Of a stretch of 64,000 nucleotides of DNA, positions 26,959 through 38,076 are shown piece after piece. How positions within the stretch are numbered: position 1 is the stretch's first letter; every line of letters starts with the position of its first letter. The position numbers and the translations under genes are program-made. Under the pieces are notes generated by a model, which worked only from the letters and a program-made list of their open reading frames with translations, was not told where the DNA came from and made no database searches. The stretch comes from Trichaptum fuscoviolaceum. Lineage: Eukaryota; Basidiomycota; Agaricomycetes; Hymenochaetales; Trichaptaceae. The stretch lies in the NCBI GenBank assembly GCA_910574455.1, contig CAJSYZ010000001.1:2463424-2527423 (forward strand), given 5' to 3'.

Positions 26959-29652
26959 ATGGATCGGCCGAGAACATATGCATATGGAACACCAACCGTC
27001 CTTCTGGCTGTCTTCGTTTTATCCTTCCTCGCATGTGTTTCAATCCCTATATCCCAGTCTATCACTCTTTTCAACCTCGATATTCGGCAAGCGGATGCGA
27101 GCATCCGGGCGGGCCTGTGGGGTTATTGCGTGCCGTGCGTTCTTGTCTACTTTTCGCCACCCGGTGTTCATATTTTCTAACAAATCGGTTTCGTTTTGTA
27201 GGGACAGCACCTTGCATGGCCTTAAGTGTAGCGAGCCACGGATTGACTGGACTTTGAAGCAGTTATTTTCTTCAGATGCATGTCCTTTCTCGCCCTCACA
27301 AAGCGCAGATGCAAGAATATGCACAGGCGTTCTTAATGAACTGGGGAACTTGGTACCATCGGGGCTTACAGACGCCCTGCTAGTTCATGTACTCGGTTCG
27401 TTTCATTGTTGAATAGTCTATTTGAAACTGCTGAAATTTGTCTAAAACTTATTTATATGACACAATTTCCAATCAGCTACTGTTCTCGCCTTTGTGACAT
27501 TTGTCTTGGCACTGGTATTTGCGCTCCGCCCTGATCTGCATCAACGGCTGGGAGATCGTTTACGTTACAGCAACAGCAACGAACGTCTTACTCGAACGAT
27601 TGCTTCACTCTTCCTGCCTTTGCTATTTACCCTGCAATTAGCCGTCCAAATCACAATCGCGTTGATCGTGGACATCGTTGTTGTCTCGATTGCAAAACGA
27701 AACGCCACTAAAAGCGAGGTGACTGTTACCTATGGTTCCGTGGTGCGTTTTTACTTTTAATCACGCTTCCCTTGCATCTTAATCGATTTATCAGACATGG
27801 ATAACTCTTGTCGCTGCGATACTAGCATGGATCGTCTTAACGATCCAAATCACTAAAAGGTATAGACCTTTGCGGGAATTAATCAGTTTTCGCTTCCAAC
27901 AGATAACTAAGCGCTCGCTATAATTTACAGAAATCAAGCCAACCCATCAAGCCAACTTGAACTGCCAGAGCTTCGATCTTCGCGCGCCGGAAGTTTATCT
28001 ACTTTCTCATCATCACCGCGATCTTTGCAATCGCGTTCCTTAACGACTTCATCTGGATCAGATAATTTTAGCGCTGAGGCAGACTTTGTCGATCAGTGTC
28101 GAAATTCGGAATCTCAAGCTCCTGGAATGTCGACATGCTTATTTTGCTGTGGTGTTAGAAGGACAAAGTTCTCTGTGCCTGAGGTCCGTGAAGACGTGCC
28201 AACTACACCGAGTACTCCGCCTCAACATCATCGCTTTTCCTGGGAATCTCACGAGGATGATGAATCATACTCACCCTCTGATACTCACTCTGAAAGTACT
28301 CATGAGGACAATCAGCATCATGATCAACAAGCTCGAGCTTCTTTCTTTGCATGCCTCCCCTGCCTGAAACGATCGAAAACCAACCCAGGACCTCCCGAGG
28401 ACATTGAACTTCAAGACATTGTTGTGCCTCAGGTACAGGATGATTCGAGCTCAGTGTACTCACAAAGCACGGCAAGTGTTCACGAAATTCGTGATGGTAG
28501 TCCAGAGGTCGACCATTCCTCAATTCGTAAGTGCACATACTCCGTTTTGTCAATTCCTCTTTTTCTGACGTACGATCAACTACAGATGAGGGTAAACCAG
28601 CCTCAAAGCCCTCTTACCTCACATGGGCGAACATCAAAAAGGCCTTGCACGAAATGTTTACTCTCAAAGACAAAAAGAACAACATACCGGGTGATGTATC
28701 AAAAGGTGAAGAGCGGGGTGACGATAGTGAAAATGCAGACACGCAATGCGCTACTAAACAGGATGTGATTCAGGATGAGGTGGCTGAAGATCGCCGCTTT
28801 GAGGAAGTCGCAAATGAAATCCCTGGTCAAGAACGTGTTCCGGAGAATAATGAATTCTCGACTGATGACGTACCTCCAGCCGATGACCAAACTCTTCCCG
28901 AAGAACTTCAAGACGCGCAGTCGGACAGCAATGCTGAGCCTGAACATGAGAACTCCCTCGTCAATGAGGCTGAAAATGCGCCCGAAGAGACACTGGAACT
29001 CGCCGACGACGTAGAATCTGCAGCTAGATCTGGGTCTGAGCTGGGCAATACTAATGAGACTGAAGCTGATCTTGAAGAAGCTATGGAAGATGAAACTTCT
29101 GGGCCCTCAGATGAAGAGCCTACGGAACTAGTCGATAAAGCCGAGGATGAGAATTCTGGTGATATTAAGGATGTTCTGGAAGAAAACGTTCTCGTTGAAG
29201 AAGACTCTGCCGCGGATGAAGAGTTCCAGAATTTGGGTAATACAACTGAGCTTGAAATTGCACCCGAAGACGAAGAAGTCGGACCCGAAACCAATAATGA
29301 AGAGAGCGATGAGCCCACGGATGAGCCTCACACGGAACACGTCGGCTTGGACCCGGAGGGCGATCCTCTCTCTCAACAAAAAGGATATCTGGAGAAAGCG
29401 GTTGACGCCACTTCAAGTTCCGAAAGAGTCGAAGTCAATTGCAGGGAGGCCGACGAAGTGAGACCGGATACTGGCCAGCGTGTTGTGAAGCGTCACAGCT
29501 CTGTCGAGGTTTTGGAAAACGTGCCGGGAAGACCTCTAGTATGTACTGCGTGCGGGGCGTACATATTTGTGAACATCAAAGGTGTATTACAGTGGGGTGT
29601 AAAAAGTGGTGGGACGGTCACATGTCACATTCCTATTTGGGTCACAGCCTGA
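26959..29652 (+). CDS. PalI/SUR7-family membrane protein A with long acidic tail
   Basis: TM1 (TVLLAVFVLSFLACVSIP) is followed by SITLFNLDIRQ and GLWGYC, a Cys-containing extracellular loop (KCSEPRIDWTLKQL), TM2 (ATVLAFVTFVLALVFAL), TM3 (LFTLQLAVQITIALIVDIVVV) and TM4 (TWITLVAAILAWIVLTI). The layout matches PalI/SUR7 proteins and its neighbours B and C. Unlike them it has a C-terminal extension of ~560 residues with two Cys clusters (CLFCCGVRR, FFACLPCLKR) and a strongly acidic region (EEPTELVDKAEDENSG). The last 20 codons and the stop (29590-29652) lie inside a MITE. A gtatgt donor at 29541 could instead splice to an acceptor at the MITE edge, so the true C-terminus is uncertain. Confidence 0.8.
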
Positions 29653-29857
29653 GTTGAAAGTGATGCCCTTGTTGACAACATTCTACTACATTTTCTTGTA
29701 TATTTCTACACATTCTTGTTCAATATAACCAAATAAATCACCTAGCACACTTTGAGCCCTCAAATATGACGAGAAAGTACTTTTAAAAAGCTTTTAGTTC
29801 TTGCAATAGGAGATTTGGTAAGCACGTGACTGTCCCACTACTTTTTACACCCCACTG
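29590..29857. mobile_element. MITE copy 1 (268 bp, TA target duplication)
   Basis: The element starts CAGTGGGGTGTAAAAAGT and ends with its near-perfect inverted complement, ACTTTTTACACCCCACTG. It is flanked by TA at 29588-29589 and 29858-29859. TIRs are about 35 bp. It has no ORF of its own, so it is a non-autonomous element with Tc1/mariner-type TA insertion. By eye it is identical over its full length to the reverse complement of copy 2. Confidence 0.9.
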
Positions 29858-30224
29858 TATAGAGACCGTATTTTAGCATATATATCTCCGTAATCTTGTA
29901 TATTAGAATTTATGAACATCCTTTCTTCCTCGAGGGTTCAATTGCGGCGCTTCAAGTGTCGATTGGTCCGGCCGTTCTGACCGGGAACGTGTTGTCCAAT
30001 TATCCGAATTCGGGTGAACGACGTGCTTTGCTCTTTGGTTTGCGGTCCAGGCAGCGGCCATATCTTCGATAAGATTAGAGACATACGTCACTAAGTCAGT
30101 ATACAATTCAAGGATACTTTATCGGTAGAATTGCATGTTTCTGCTTGCGTGCTTCTGTGTTATAAAAGCAAATTCATCCGCCTCTCGGAGATCCTTTTCG
30201 TGTGTTCCACCCTCTCCTTGTATA
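29858..30224. other. Spacer between inverted MITEs, with TATA box of PalI gene B
   Basis: This 367-bp stretch probably contains the ancestral 3' end of gene A and the promoter of gene B. TATAAAAG lies at 30161-30168, followed by a CT-rich leader (ccaccctctccttg). It is flanked on both sides by identical 268-bp inverted copies. Confidence 0.5.
30161..30168 (+). promoter_or_regulatory. TATA box of PalI gene B, now separated by MITE copy 2
   Basis: TATAAAAG lies upstream of the MITE. Without the 268-bp element and one TA, its distance to ATG 30538 would be 107 bp. That is close to the 98 bp between TATAAAG (32599) and ATG in gene C. Confidence 0.6.
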
Positions 30225-30492
30225 CAGTGGGGTGTAAAAAGTAGTGGGACAGTCACGTGCTTACCAAATCTCCTATTGCAAGAACTAAAAGCTTTTTAAA
30301 AGTACTTTCTCGTCATATTTGAGGGCTCAAAGTGTGCTAGGTGATTTATTTGGTTATATTGAACAAGAATGTGTAGAAATATACAAGAAAATGTAGTAGA
30401 ATGTTGTCAACAAGGGCATCACTTTCAACTCAGGCTGTGACCCAAATAGGAATGTGACATGTGACCGTCCCACCACTTTTTACACCCCACTG
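30225..30492. mobile_element. MITE copy 2 (268 bp), inverted relative to copy 1
   Basis: It has the same TIRs as copy 1, with TA duplications at 30223-30224 and 30493-30494. It lies between the TATA box (30161) and the start codon (30538) of PalI gene B. It therefore most likely sits in the transcribed 5' leader. Confidence 0.9.
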
Positions 30493-30537
30493 TACACAAC
30501 TTCAACTTCCAGATCTACCAGGAAGAGTATACTTGTC

Positions 30538-31530
30538 ATGCTAATTGCGGCCATCACTCCTCTGTTCCTATTCGCGGCGTTTCTCCTTCTGTTACTCGTT
30601 ACGCTGTCGGTACCGTTTCTGAAATCAATTGATCTCTTCAAGCTCAGTGCGAAGATTACCGAGAGCTTCGGGTCGACAAGTGTTAGTGCGAATGCGACCG
30701 TGCGGTTTGGTGTGTGGGGGTACTGCATTTCTGCGATAGACGCATCGTCGGTATTCTTCCTTGAACCTCTGTTGCAATATTCGGCATCGGTGAGCTGATT
30801 TGTCTCTCTAATATAGAGCTGCTGGGCAAACATTTAACGAAGCAGCTCAATGCTCTAAACCACATCTTGGATATACGATTGACAGCGTAGTCGCGGGAGC
30901 ACTGTACGTTGGTACTTTCCGCTCCTTTGCTTTCTCCACTTGGCCTGATTTCGTGTATGTAGGCATGCGGAAGGGATTGTTAATAACGTCCCGCGCGCTA
31001 TCACGACCGTGCTGGTATTGCACCCCGTAGGTATGTCACGCATTGCAAACTATGGAAACAATCTACTAACTTTTGAACTTAATGCAAAGCTTGCGGGTTG
31101 GCATTTATCGCCTTCTTGCACTCTTTGGCCTTGCTATCGCGTCCGTCGTGGAAAGAGCGTGCATGCGCTGCGCTGACGCTCGCTATCACGTTCGTAGCAG
31201 CTGTCGTGGCCACGGTCATAGTTTTGATCGACATTATCGCCATCGTCGTAGCGCGGGACAAGATCAAAGATAATTCGGACGGCGAAGTAGCCACAACCTG
31301 GGGCGTTGCCGTAAGTCTCTCCATACTCAAATAATATGTCCAGCACTCAGGATGGAACAGACTTGGATGACACTTGCTGCGACGGTCCTCCTCTGGGTAT
31401 CCTGTCTCGGAGCATGTTGCGGAATATTTGCGTGTAGTCGACAAATGTGAGGGTTGTTTTTTCATATGCATTTCCGGTTTTCTGAGCCTTTTGAAGTTCG
31501 AATCGTAGGAGACGTGCTTTCACTTACTAA
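30538..31530 (+). CDS. PalI/SUR7-family membrane protein B
   Basis: It begins MLIAAITPLFLFAAFLLLLL (TM1). The extracellular loop is SIDLFKLSAKITESFG, WGYCISAIDAS, AAGQTFNEAAQCSKPHLGY and INNVP-like VNNVPRAITTVLVLHP. TM2 follows (ACGLAFIAFLHSLALLSRPS), then TM3 (AVVATVIVLIDIIAIVVAR) and TM4 (TWMTLAATVLLWVSCLGACC). The short tail ends QMRRAFTY. Donors include gtcggt and gtacgt. The protein is about 230 residues and closely similar to gene C in sequence and exon structure. PalI/Rim9 and SUR7 relatives act in ambient-pH signalling or eisosome/cell-surface organisation; which of these applies is unknown. Confidence 0.85.
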
Positions 31531-31845
31531 AAGACGGTTGAAGCGATTCGGGACTGAAGATATCGACGTCGAGCGGCTTCCTATAAACTCGCAAAACATC
31601 TGAACTGCTTTGAGGAATAATTAATAGACACTGTGTAGGGCGTAAGTAATTATTGTTAACGTGAAGGTGTAGATTAAGATCAAGTAAAGTATGGCCTCCG
31701 ACCGTGTAGTATACCAGTTTGATATTCGAGACATTTTTCGGCTGTTCGTGCCTGCGGGGTTCGGTGAATGTGGGCTACTAAGGCCGTCGCAACTCAGGCT
31801 CACGCGCTCCAGGCTGTGCAACCAACCACTTCAAGTTTGCTCTTA

Positions 31846-32390
31846 CAGCCTGTAACATAAACCTTGACCCCCCCCCCTCAAAATCGAAAGTTTTTTTCGC
31901 GCGTCACGTGCGTCACGTGCTAAGCCAACCTGCCTGAAACGTTGCGCGCAGGCTGAGCACACACGCGTTCAGCACTTCAACTTCGTGCTCTGGCAACGGA
32001 TTCTATGTTTTTTTTTTTTTTCTTTTGCTATCTTGTATTTATCTATCTTTTGCTTGTGCTGAACCAAATGATACAAGAATGCTTTGCCAAGAACATCAAA
32101 ATCTCTATATCTGTGCGAAAATGTGTGATTTTTAGAGCAAAAAATGAATAATATCTTCCGGACTATTTTAACATATGTTTTCTGGCATTTTGTACCAACT
32201 TCTAACCAGCTTCTAGCAACAGAAAGCTCCTCAAACCGAGCAACCATGCTCTAATTTCAAGGTGCCCAAAGGCTCAAACGTGTTTGAGCGTCGTCTGCGC
32301 GCACCAGAGTCTTATCACGTGACGCACGTGACGCGCGAAAAAAAACTTTCGATTTTGAGGGGGGGGGGTCAAGGTTTATGTTACAGGCTG
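31846..32390. mobile_element. 545-bp TIR element, second family
   Basis: The element starts CAGCCTGTAACATAAACC and ends with the inverse, GGTTTATGTTACAGGCTG, flanked by TA at 31844-31845 and 32391-32392. TIRs are about 76 bp and match except for a T-run length difference. They contain a C10 run, TCAAAATCGAAAG, and two CACGTG motifs (CGTCACGTGCGTCACGTG). The interior is AT-rich with a T15-like tract near 32010. The minus ORF 31969-32247 inside has no recognisable transposase motif. It looks non-autonomous. Confidence 0.85.
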
Positions 32391-32598
32391 TAATAGTTTG
32401 CCTCTTCACTGACAGGCTGAATGCACACATCTATATCAAATTTATAGCACTCTTTTAGAACTCTATCTTGGCTAACATTGGAGAGTACGCGCATAGACGT
32501 CATTATGGAGGCAGTACAATTTGAGTTGTGGCGTGGTGCCCTCTTTATTCGCTAGAAGAATAATAGCACCGTCTCTGCGTGCTTAGGCCTCCCTGGAG

Positions 32599-32605
32599 TA
32601 TAAAG
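32599..32605 (+). promoter_or_regulatory. TATA box of PalI gene C
   Basis: TATAAAG is 98 bp before the start codon of gene C, followed by a C/T-rich leader with several ctt/tcc repeats. Confidence 0.6.
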
Positions 32606-32696
32606 GCAGATTTAATTTGCTACACAAGCCTCGTTTTCGTACGTCCCCCCGTCTTCCTTCCATCTCGTCCCTTCATCTCACGCAAAGACTATTCTC

Positions 32697-33683
32697 ATGA
32701 TTGCAGCCATCACACCCGTGCTGCTGTTTGCAGCGTTCCTGCTTCTCCTGCTGGTCTCGCTGTCTGTGCCGATCATCAAGACCATCGACCTCTTCAAGCT
32801 TAGTGCGACATTCAGCGAAGGCTTTGGCCCGGTGAGCGTGAATGCAAATGGGAACGTGAGATATGGCGTATGGGGGTATTGCATATCTGCGATTGAAGCG
32901 TCGTCAGTATATCACTTTCTTTTGTAAATTTGGTGCGCTGAGTTATTTGTATCACCAACCAGTGCTGCTGGGCACAGCTTCGACGAGCCAGCTCAATGTT
33001 CCAAGGCTCATCTGGGTTTTACTATCGACAGCACTGTTGCGCAAGCTTTGTGCGTTAATGTCCTTATATCTGCCCTTAAGTCGACTAATCACGAATTGCA
33101 TTTATGTAGGCATGCTCAAGGCATCGAAAATGACATCTCGCACGCCGTTACTGCTGTACTGGTGCTGCACCCCATAGGTATGTCATACTTTGCCGTATAC
33201 TCGAAACAACTCACTGATATTATGCGCAAACGAAAGCATGTGGCATAGTGTTCCTCGCTTTCTTGTTTTCGCTTGCCATGCTCTCGCGTCCCTCTCTACG
33301 GGAGCGCGCTTGCTCAGCCTTGACGCTTGCTATGACAGTCATTGCGGCAATTTTGACTACGATTGTCTTCTTGATCGACGTCATCGCCGTCGCAGTTGCG
33401 CGTCACAAGATTAAGAATGCCTCGGACGGTGAGGTTACTGCGACGTGGGGTAACGGGGTGAGTGTTCTCTTGTATCCGTAAAGACATGCGCTATAACTGA
33501 CACTGAACCTTTGAACCAGACTTGGATGACGCTTGCAGCGACTGTCCTTCTCTGGCTCTCATGCTTTGGTGCTTGCTGTGGAATATTTGCTTTCGGCGGA
33601 CGAAGGTGAGATTCCATTCCTTCTCTATATCTCCCAGATTTTCATGCCTCTCTATTTACAGGAAACGCTCTGCCACGTACTAA
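32697..33683 (+). CDS. PalI/SUR7-family membrane protein C
   Basis: The start is MIAAITPVLLFAAFLLLLL (TM1). It is followed by TIDLFKLSATFSEGFG, WGYCISAIEAS, the Cys loop HSFDEPAQCSKAHLGF, TM2 (ACGIVFLAFLFSLAML), the basic RPSLRERACS, TM3 (AILTTIVFLIDVIAVAVA) and TM4 (TWMTLAATVLLWLSCFGACC). The protein ends RKRSATY. A TATAAAG box is at 32599, 98 bp before the start. Exon junctions and phases match gene B (for example gtcagt versus gtcggt at the WGYC exon end), so B and C are a tandem duplication. It is about 230 residues. Confidence 0.87.
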
Positions 33684-33978
33684 ATGATCAACTCAACCAC
33701 GAACTATTACGAACTCACCTTTATTGAACGTATTTTTCACGAAATCACTGCTGATTCAATTTGATTCGGACTCACTTCCTATATTTTATCCCGACTGAAT
33801 TGGATCCGTTTTGCGTACCCATTAGTACTACTATCCCTGCCGGCGATGGGAGCGGTTATCTTCATAATAGTGTACTTTTTAATATAACGATCATTGATTT
33901 TCTTGATGTGTTTTGCGAGTGAAAGATACAATAACCAAGGTGAGAAAGCGAAAAAAAACACAGGAATTTAATATACAA

Positions 33979-36356
33979 CTAGCTGACTGGTTCTACGATT
34001 GGGGCCGATCGAGGTGGGACACGTAGACCCTTCGCCTTCATCTGTCTCCGTTTATTTTCTTCGAGATACTTTTTGTCCTCTTCTGCATCAAACTTCACAT
34101 CCTCCTGAGTGTCCATCGCGTCCGTGGTATCTTTCACGCCGACATCGGAGTCCGACTTTCTTAAGCCCTTCGCAGGTTTGCCAACCTTGAACTTCGCAAC
34201 GAAGAATCCATCCATGTTATGCACATGAGGATAGAAACGACGGGTTAGCTTGACGCTCTCGTGAAATGTCTTCCCGCGGAAGCTTGTGAAACCTTCGCGT
34301 CCAAACTCGAGTCCCGTATCAAGTAGCTTGACGTGTGGACGCTTGCGAAGAGCGTAGTCAACGACGGCCTCGTTCTCATCAACGGTGACTGAGCAGGTAG
34401 AGTAAACTATGACACCGCCTGTGGCAGAGTTGCTGTTGACACTATCGATCGCGCAGAGGATAAGCTGCTTCTGGAGGTGGGAGAGAAGGACGAAGTCCCT
34501 AGCGGTCTGAAGAAAAGGATTCTCAACACATGCATTCACAAGCGACACAACGACGATAATCACCTTGTTAACTTTCACGCTGGCATCTTTGCTAATGACA
34601 CCAGTCCCGCTGCACGGCGCATCGAGGAGTACGCGATCGAATCCACCCATCACCTTCGGGAACTCCCTACCATCATACGAACATACAACGACATTCTTAC
34701 ATCCCAGCCGGTGGACATTCGCGGTTAAGCTCTTTGTCCTCGCCTTGTTTGCGTCATTTGCAAAAATCACGCCCGTATTCTGCATGAGGGCTGACACATA
34801 TGATGTCTTACCTCCGGGCGCAGACGCCATATCCAGAATACGCTCGCCTGGCTGGGGTTTGAGAGCCAGAACGGGCAGGAAAGAGGATGCAGCTTGGAGC
34901 ATATAGTGCCCTGCAAGGTACTCTGGCGTTGCACCAATGGGGACGCTGGACTCAAAGACTTGAAGTCCGACATTCGTCCATTTGCCGATGGGTTCGAGGT
35001 TAACACCTCGGTTAATGAGGGCTTGCGCGAGATCTTTTCGTCTGGTGCGAAGTGTGTTAGTGCGGATGGTCACTGGCCTAGGCATCTCGTTAGATTCAAA
35101 GAATTCGATGGCCTATAGATGTCATGAGCGAAAGTTGAAGCATATCGTACAACGAAAGCCATTTACCTCAAGAACAGAAAATAGATTGAAAAGTTTCTCG
35201 GCAAGAAAGTCGTTATATCCATAATAGCTGGCAATATCTGCAATGAGTTGTTCCACGTATTCTGATCGTGATCTGCGATCGCAGAAGTAAGCAACTGATT
35301 TGGAGTAAAATTACGCAAACAAACCGATCCTTTGCCCCGAGCTTCCTGAAATTTGACAAGACTCTCGCACAGTGCTTCATCCGCCGATGCACGGCGGACA
35401 AGTCAGAAGCACCGGTTTTACGCTCTTCTTCTCGGTCCTCAGCTGTAGGCAGAGCGAAGCCATCGCCGTCTCCGTCACCCATCTCATCCATTTCTTCATC
35501 CCTACCACCTGCCATCTCCTCGTCATCCTCCAAGTCCGAGCCGTACGCCAAAGCTGCCTGCCGCAGCTCATCAGCGTCGATCTCCGCATCTCGCGCTGCC
35601 TGTTCTTCGAGCGCCCGCGAGCGAGCCTCCATGTTCTTTGCTGTTATGCGTACATCGTCCGAGTCGGCTTCACTGTCTTCTTCTGAACTTGATGAACCCG
35701 AGGCAGGCTTTGACTTGGCGTTCAGTTTTTTGCTTGAAGATTTTTGTTTTGATTTTGATTTTGATTTTGCCGGTAGCTCGTCTTCATCTTCTGAAGAGGA
35801 TCCAAGCTCAAGCTCTAGTGCTTCACCGTTCTAAGAGATGGGTTAAGAGGCGAAGAGAATAACGGTAGAGGTTGCATACCGGTATCGAGAAGCTAACTAT
35901 TGTTTTAGCATTATCTCACATAGTAGAAAGAGTATGAGAACTCACTCATCATCCTCTTCACCATCTAAGTCATTCAAATCTCCAACGAACCCAATTTCTT
36001 CGCCGTCACTGTCCGCGAAAAGAGCTCTAAAAACAATGAGCTTCAACGCTACGCAGAAGTAGCAATAGAACACACTTCTTTTCCTCATTCAAGTCCTGTA
36101 CCCCTTCCCAGCCGCTATCTTCATCGTCGTCATCCCCTGCTTTCTTCGCCTTTTGTTTTGACGATCTCTTCGTTTTCGCGTAGTCCTTCAATGATTTCGT
36201 GCTCGTCTTCGCCTTGACCTTCTTCAATGGCCGGTTTTCCTGCTCCGGACTCTGCTTCCGCTTCCCGAGCTTTTTCGCTGATGGTTTTTCTGAGCTAGCC
36301 TTGACCTCGACAAATGGTACAGGGGCCGCTTGCTTGTTCTTAGCGCGTCTGCCCAT
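33979..36356 (-). CDS. NOP2: NOP2-like 25S rRNA cytosine-C5 methyltransferase
   Basis: This is a nucleolar enzyme for 60S assembly that methylates 25S rRNA. The N-terminus (MGRRAKNKQAAPVPF) is Lys/Glu/Asp-rich with nuclear-localisation clusters (KKLGKRKQSPE) and acidic blocks (GDDDDEDSGWEG). The catalytic domain has PRPVTIRTNTLRTRR, the SAM-binding ERILDMASAPGGKTSY, FANDANKARTKSL, the conserved LLDAPCSGTGVISKD, and VYSTCSVTVDENE with the catalytic Cys. It ends GLRVPPRSAPIVEPVS. A cryptic extension with an intron lies at the KDASVK junction (about 34480-34590). The length of about 690 residues fits the family. Confidence 0.95.
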
Positions 36357-36542
36357 AGCTTTTAGTTTTCAGAAGAAAGTGAAGTCTCACAGAAGGAAAC
36401 TTCTTGGCTGGATTTCAAAAATCTTTAGGTGTCTGAATTCGGAAATATTGTCACGTGCTAGCCGAGTATTTTTTGGTCGTTCCGAAGTCCATCATCCTCA
36501 AGCCCTCTCTCAGCAACACCTCAAGACCGTCAATCCTCAAAC

Positions 36543-37820
36543 ATGGTGAGTTACCGTCGTACAACCTCGACGACGTGATGCAGGACGTTGTTTGGACGAT
36601 AAGGAGCATAACTTAACCAGTGACATGCGTGCGGATTGGCCTGGAGGAGATGGATGGTATGTGGATGATTTGGATGACGCCGCACCTATGCACTAACATT
36701 TACTTTCAGACTTGTTTACCATCACTCCTGCTTCACGCACATCATATAAGCACTGAAGCATAACTGCTCATGATGTGCATAATGCTGGGTTTGCATCGTC
36801 ATTGATGCAGACGTTAGAGCTCCGAGTCGTCTTGCAACGTTGCTGAACCTCGTTTTCGAGGGTAAACTTCAGTGGACAATTTGCTGACTTACACTCGTCT
36901 CAATGACCAGCCCCCGAAGAAGGCCACCGGTAAGAAGCCCGCGCCCGCGCCTTTCGGTGCATCGAAGCCCGCGAAGGTCGTGAAGAACCCTTTGTTTGAG
37001 GCGAACGCGAAAAACTTTGGCATTGGTCAGTATATTCCATTTCTATAGCGCAGGTTTCTGGTACTCATAGTTTGCACAGGCCAGGACATCCAGCCTAAGA
37101 CTGATCTCACCCGCTTTGTCAAGTGGCCAGAGTACGTCCGCCTTCAACGCCAGAAGGTCATCCTTCACCAGCGTCTCAAGGTCCCCCCGGCCATCGCACA
37201 ATTCTCGCACACCCTCGACAAGAACACTGCGACTCAGCTTTTCAAGCTCCTGAACAAGTACCGTCCGGAGACGAAGCAGGAGAAGAAGGCGCGTCTTGAG
37301 GCTGCTGCGAAGGCGACTGCTGAGGAGAAGGAGGCTGCTGCGAAGCCCGAGAAGAAGCCCCTTTTCGTTAAGTACGGCCTAAACCACTGCGTTGCTCTCG
37401 TTGAGGCAAAGAAGGCCAGCCTTGTCGTCATTGCTGATGATGTCGACCCGATTGAGCTTGTCGTCTACCTACCTGCTCTTTGCCGCAAGATGGGTGTGCC
37501 CTATGTGATTGTAAAGAGCAAGGCTCGTCTTGGCACGGTTGTGCACAAGAAGACCGCTGCTGTCCTTACCGTTCAGGATGTGCGCTCCGAGGACCAGAAG
37601 GAACTCAGCACCCTTATCTCTGCCGGGAAGGCTAACTTGTGAGTAACTGTTCGTTTCCCAGACTGCAGATTCTGACTTTTTGTTCAGCTCTGACAAATAT
37701 GAGGAGGCTCGCCGCCAGTGGGGTGGAGGTGTTCGCGGGAACAAGTCTGCACAGAAGATGCGTAAGCGTGCTAAGGCTGCTGGCCAGACGCTTACCGCCG
37801 CGAATGCCGCCAAGCTCTAA
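36543..37820 (+). CDS. RPL8: 60S ribosomal protein eL8 (L7A/L8)
   Basis: The coding sequence starts with an exon that ends right after ATG (36543-36545). After a 365-nt intron (36546-36910) it continues [16 protein letters not shown]. Conserved parts are [40 protein letters not shown], the L7Ae fold [20 protein letters not shown] and [19 protein letters not shown], and the C-terminus [17 protein letters not shown]. Other introns are 54 nt (37026-37079) and 49 nt (37639-37687). Lysine codons are almost all AAG, as expected for a highly expressed gene. It is divergent from NOP2, another ribosome-biogenesis gene, with under 190 bp between starts. Confidence 0.96.
36546..36910 (+). other. Long first intron of eL8 gene
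   Basis: The 365-nt intron begins gtgagt immediately after ATG and ends gaccag. Ribosomal-protein introns often host snoRNAs. I see loose TGATG and CTGA strings but no convincing C/D pair with a terminal stem, so no RNA gene is called. Confidence 0.5.
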
Positions 37821-38076
37821 GCACTTTGCTAACCTGCCTGGTCGAAAGGCTCTTCTAAAATCGTGTTTCTTATGCGAATCAGGTGGTGACCTGAGGAGGA
37901 GGTCAGAGATTATGATCGTTCCGTGTTGCTGTCGCTTGGTATTCGTTTCATGTCGTATGCCAGTCAATGTATGCTATTGCATATGCATCCTGGGTTATTC
38001 ACCCATTACCCTATTACAGTGTTTTTTTTTGTGCATCTCACTCTGAACAATGTGTATTTCTATTTACAGTAGTACT

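Noticed and set aside
31969..32247. 92-residue ORF inside the 545-bp element, considered as transposase remnant
   Set aside because: No DDE/D triad, helix-turn-helix or similarity that I can see, and its Lys-rich end comes from an A/T tract.
35268..35834. 188-residue plus-strand ORF rich in Ser
   Set aside because: It is antisense to the acidic N-terminal exon of NOP2, where GAA/GAT codons read backwards as Ser/Phe.
36650..36860. C/D-box snoRNA in the eL8 intron
   Set aside because: TGATG- and CTGA-like strings exist but do not form a proper C/D pair with a closing stem or a recognisable guide.
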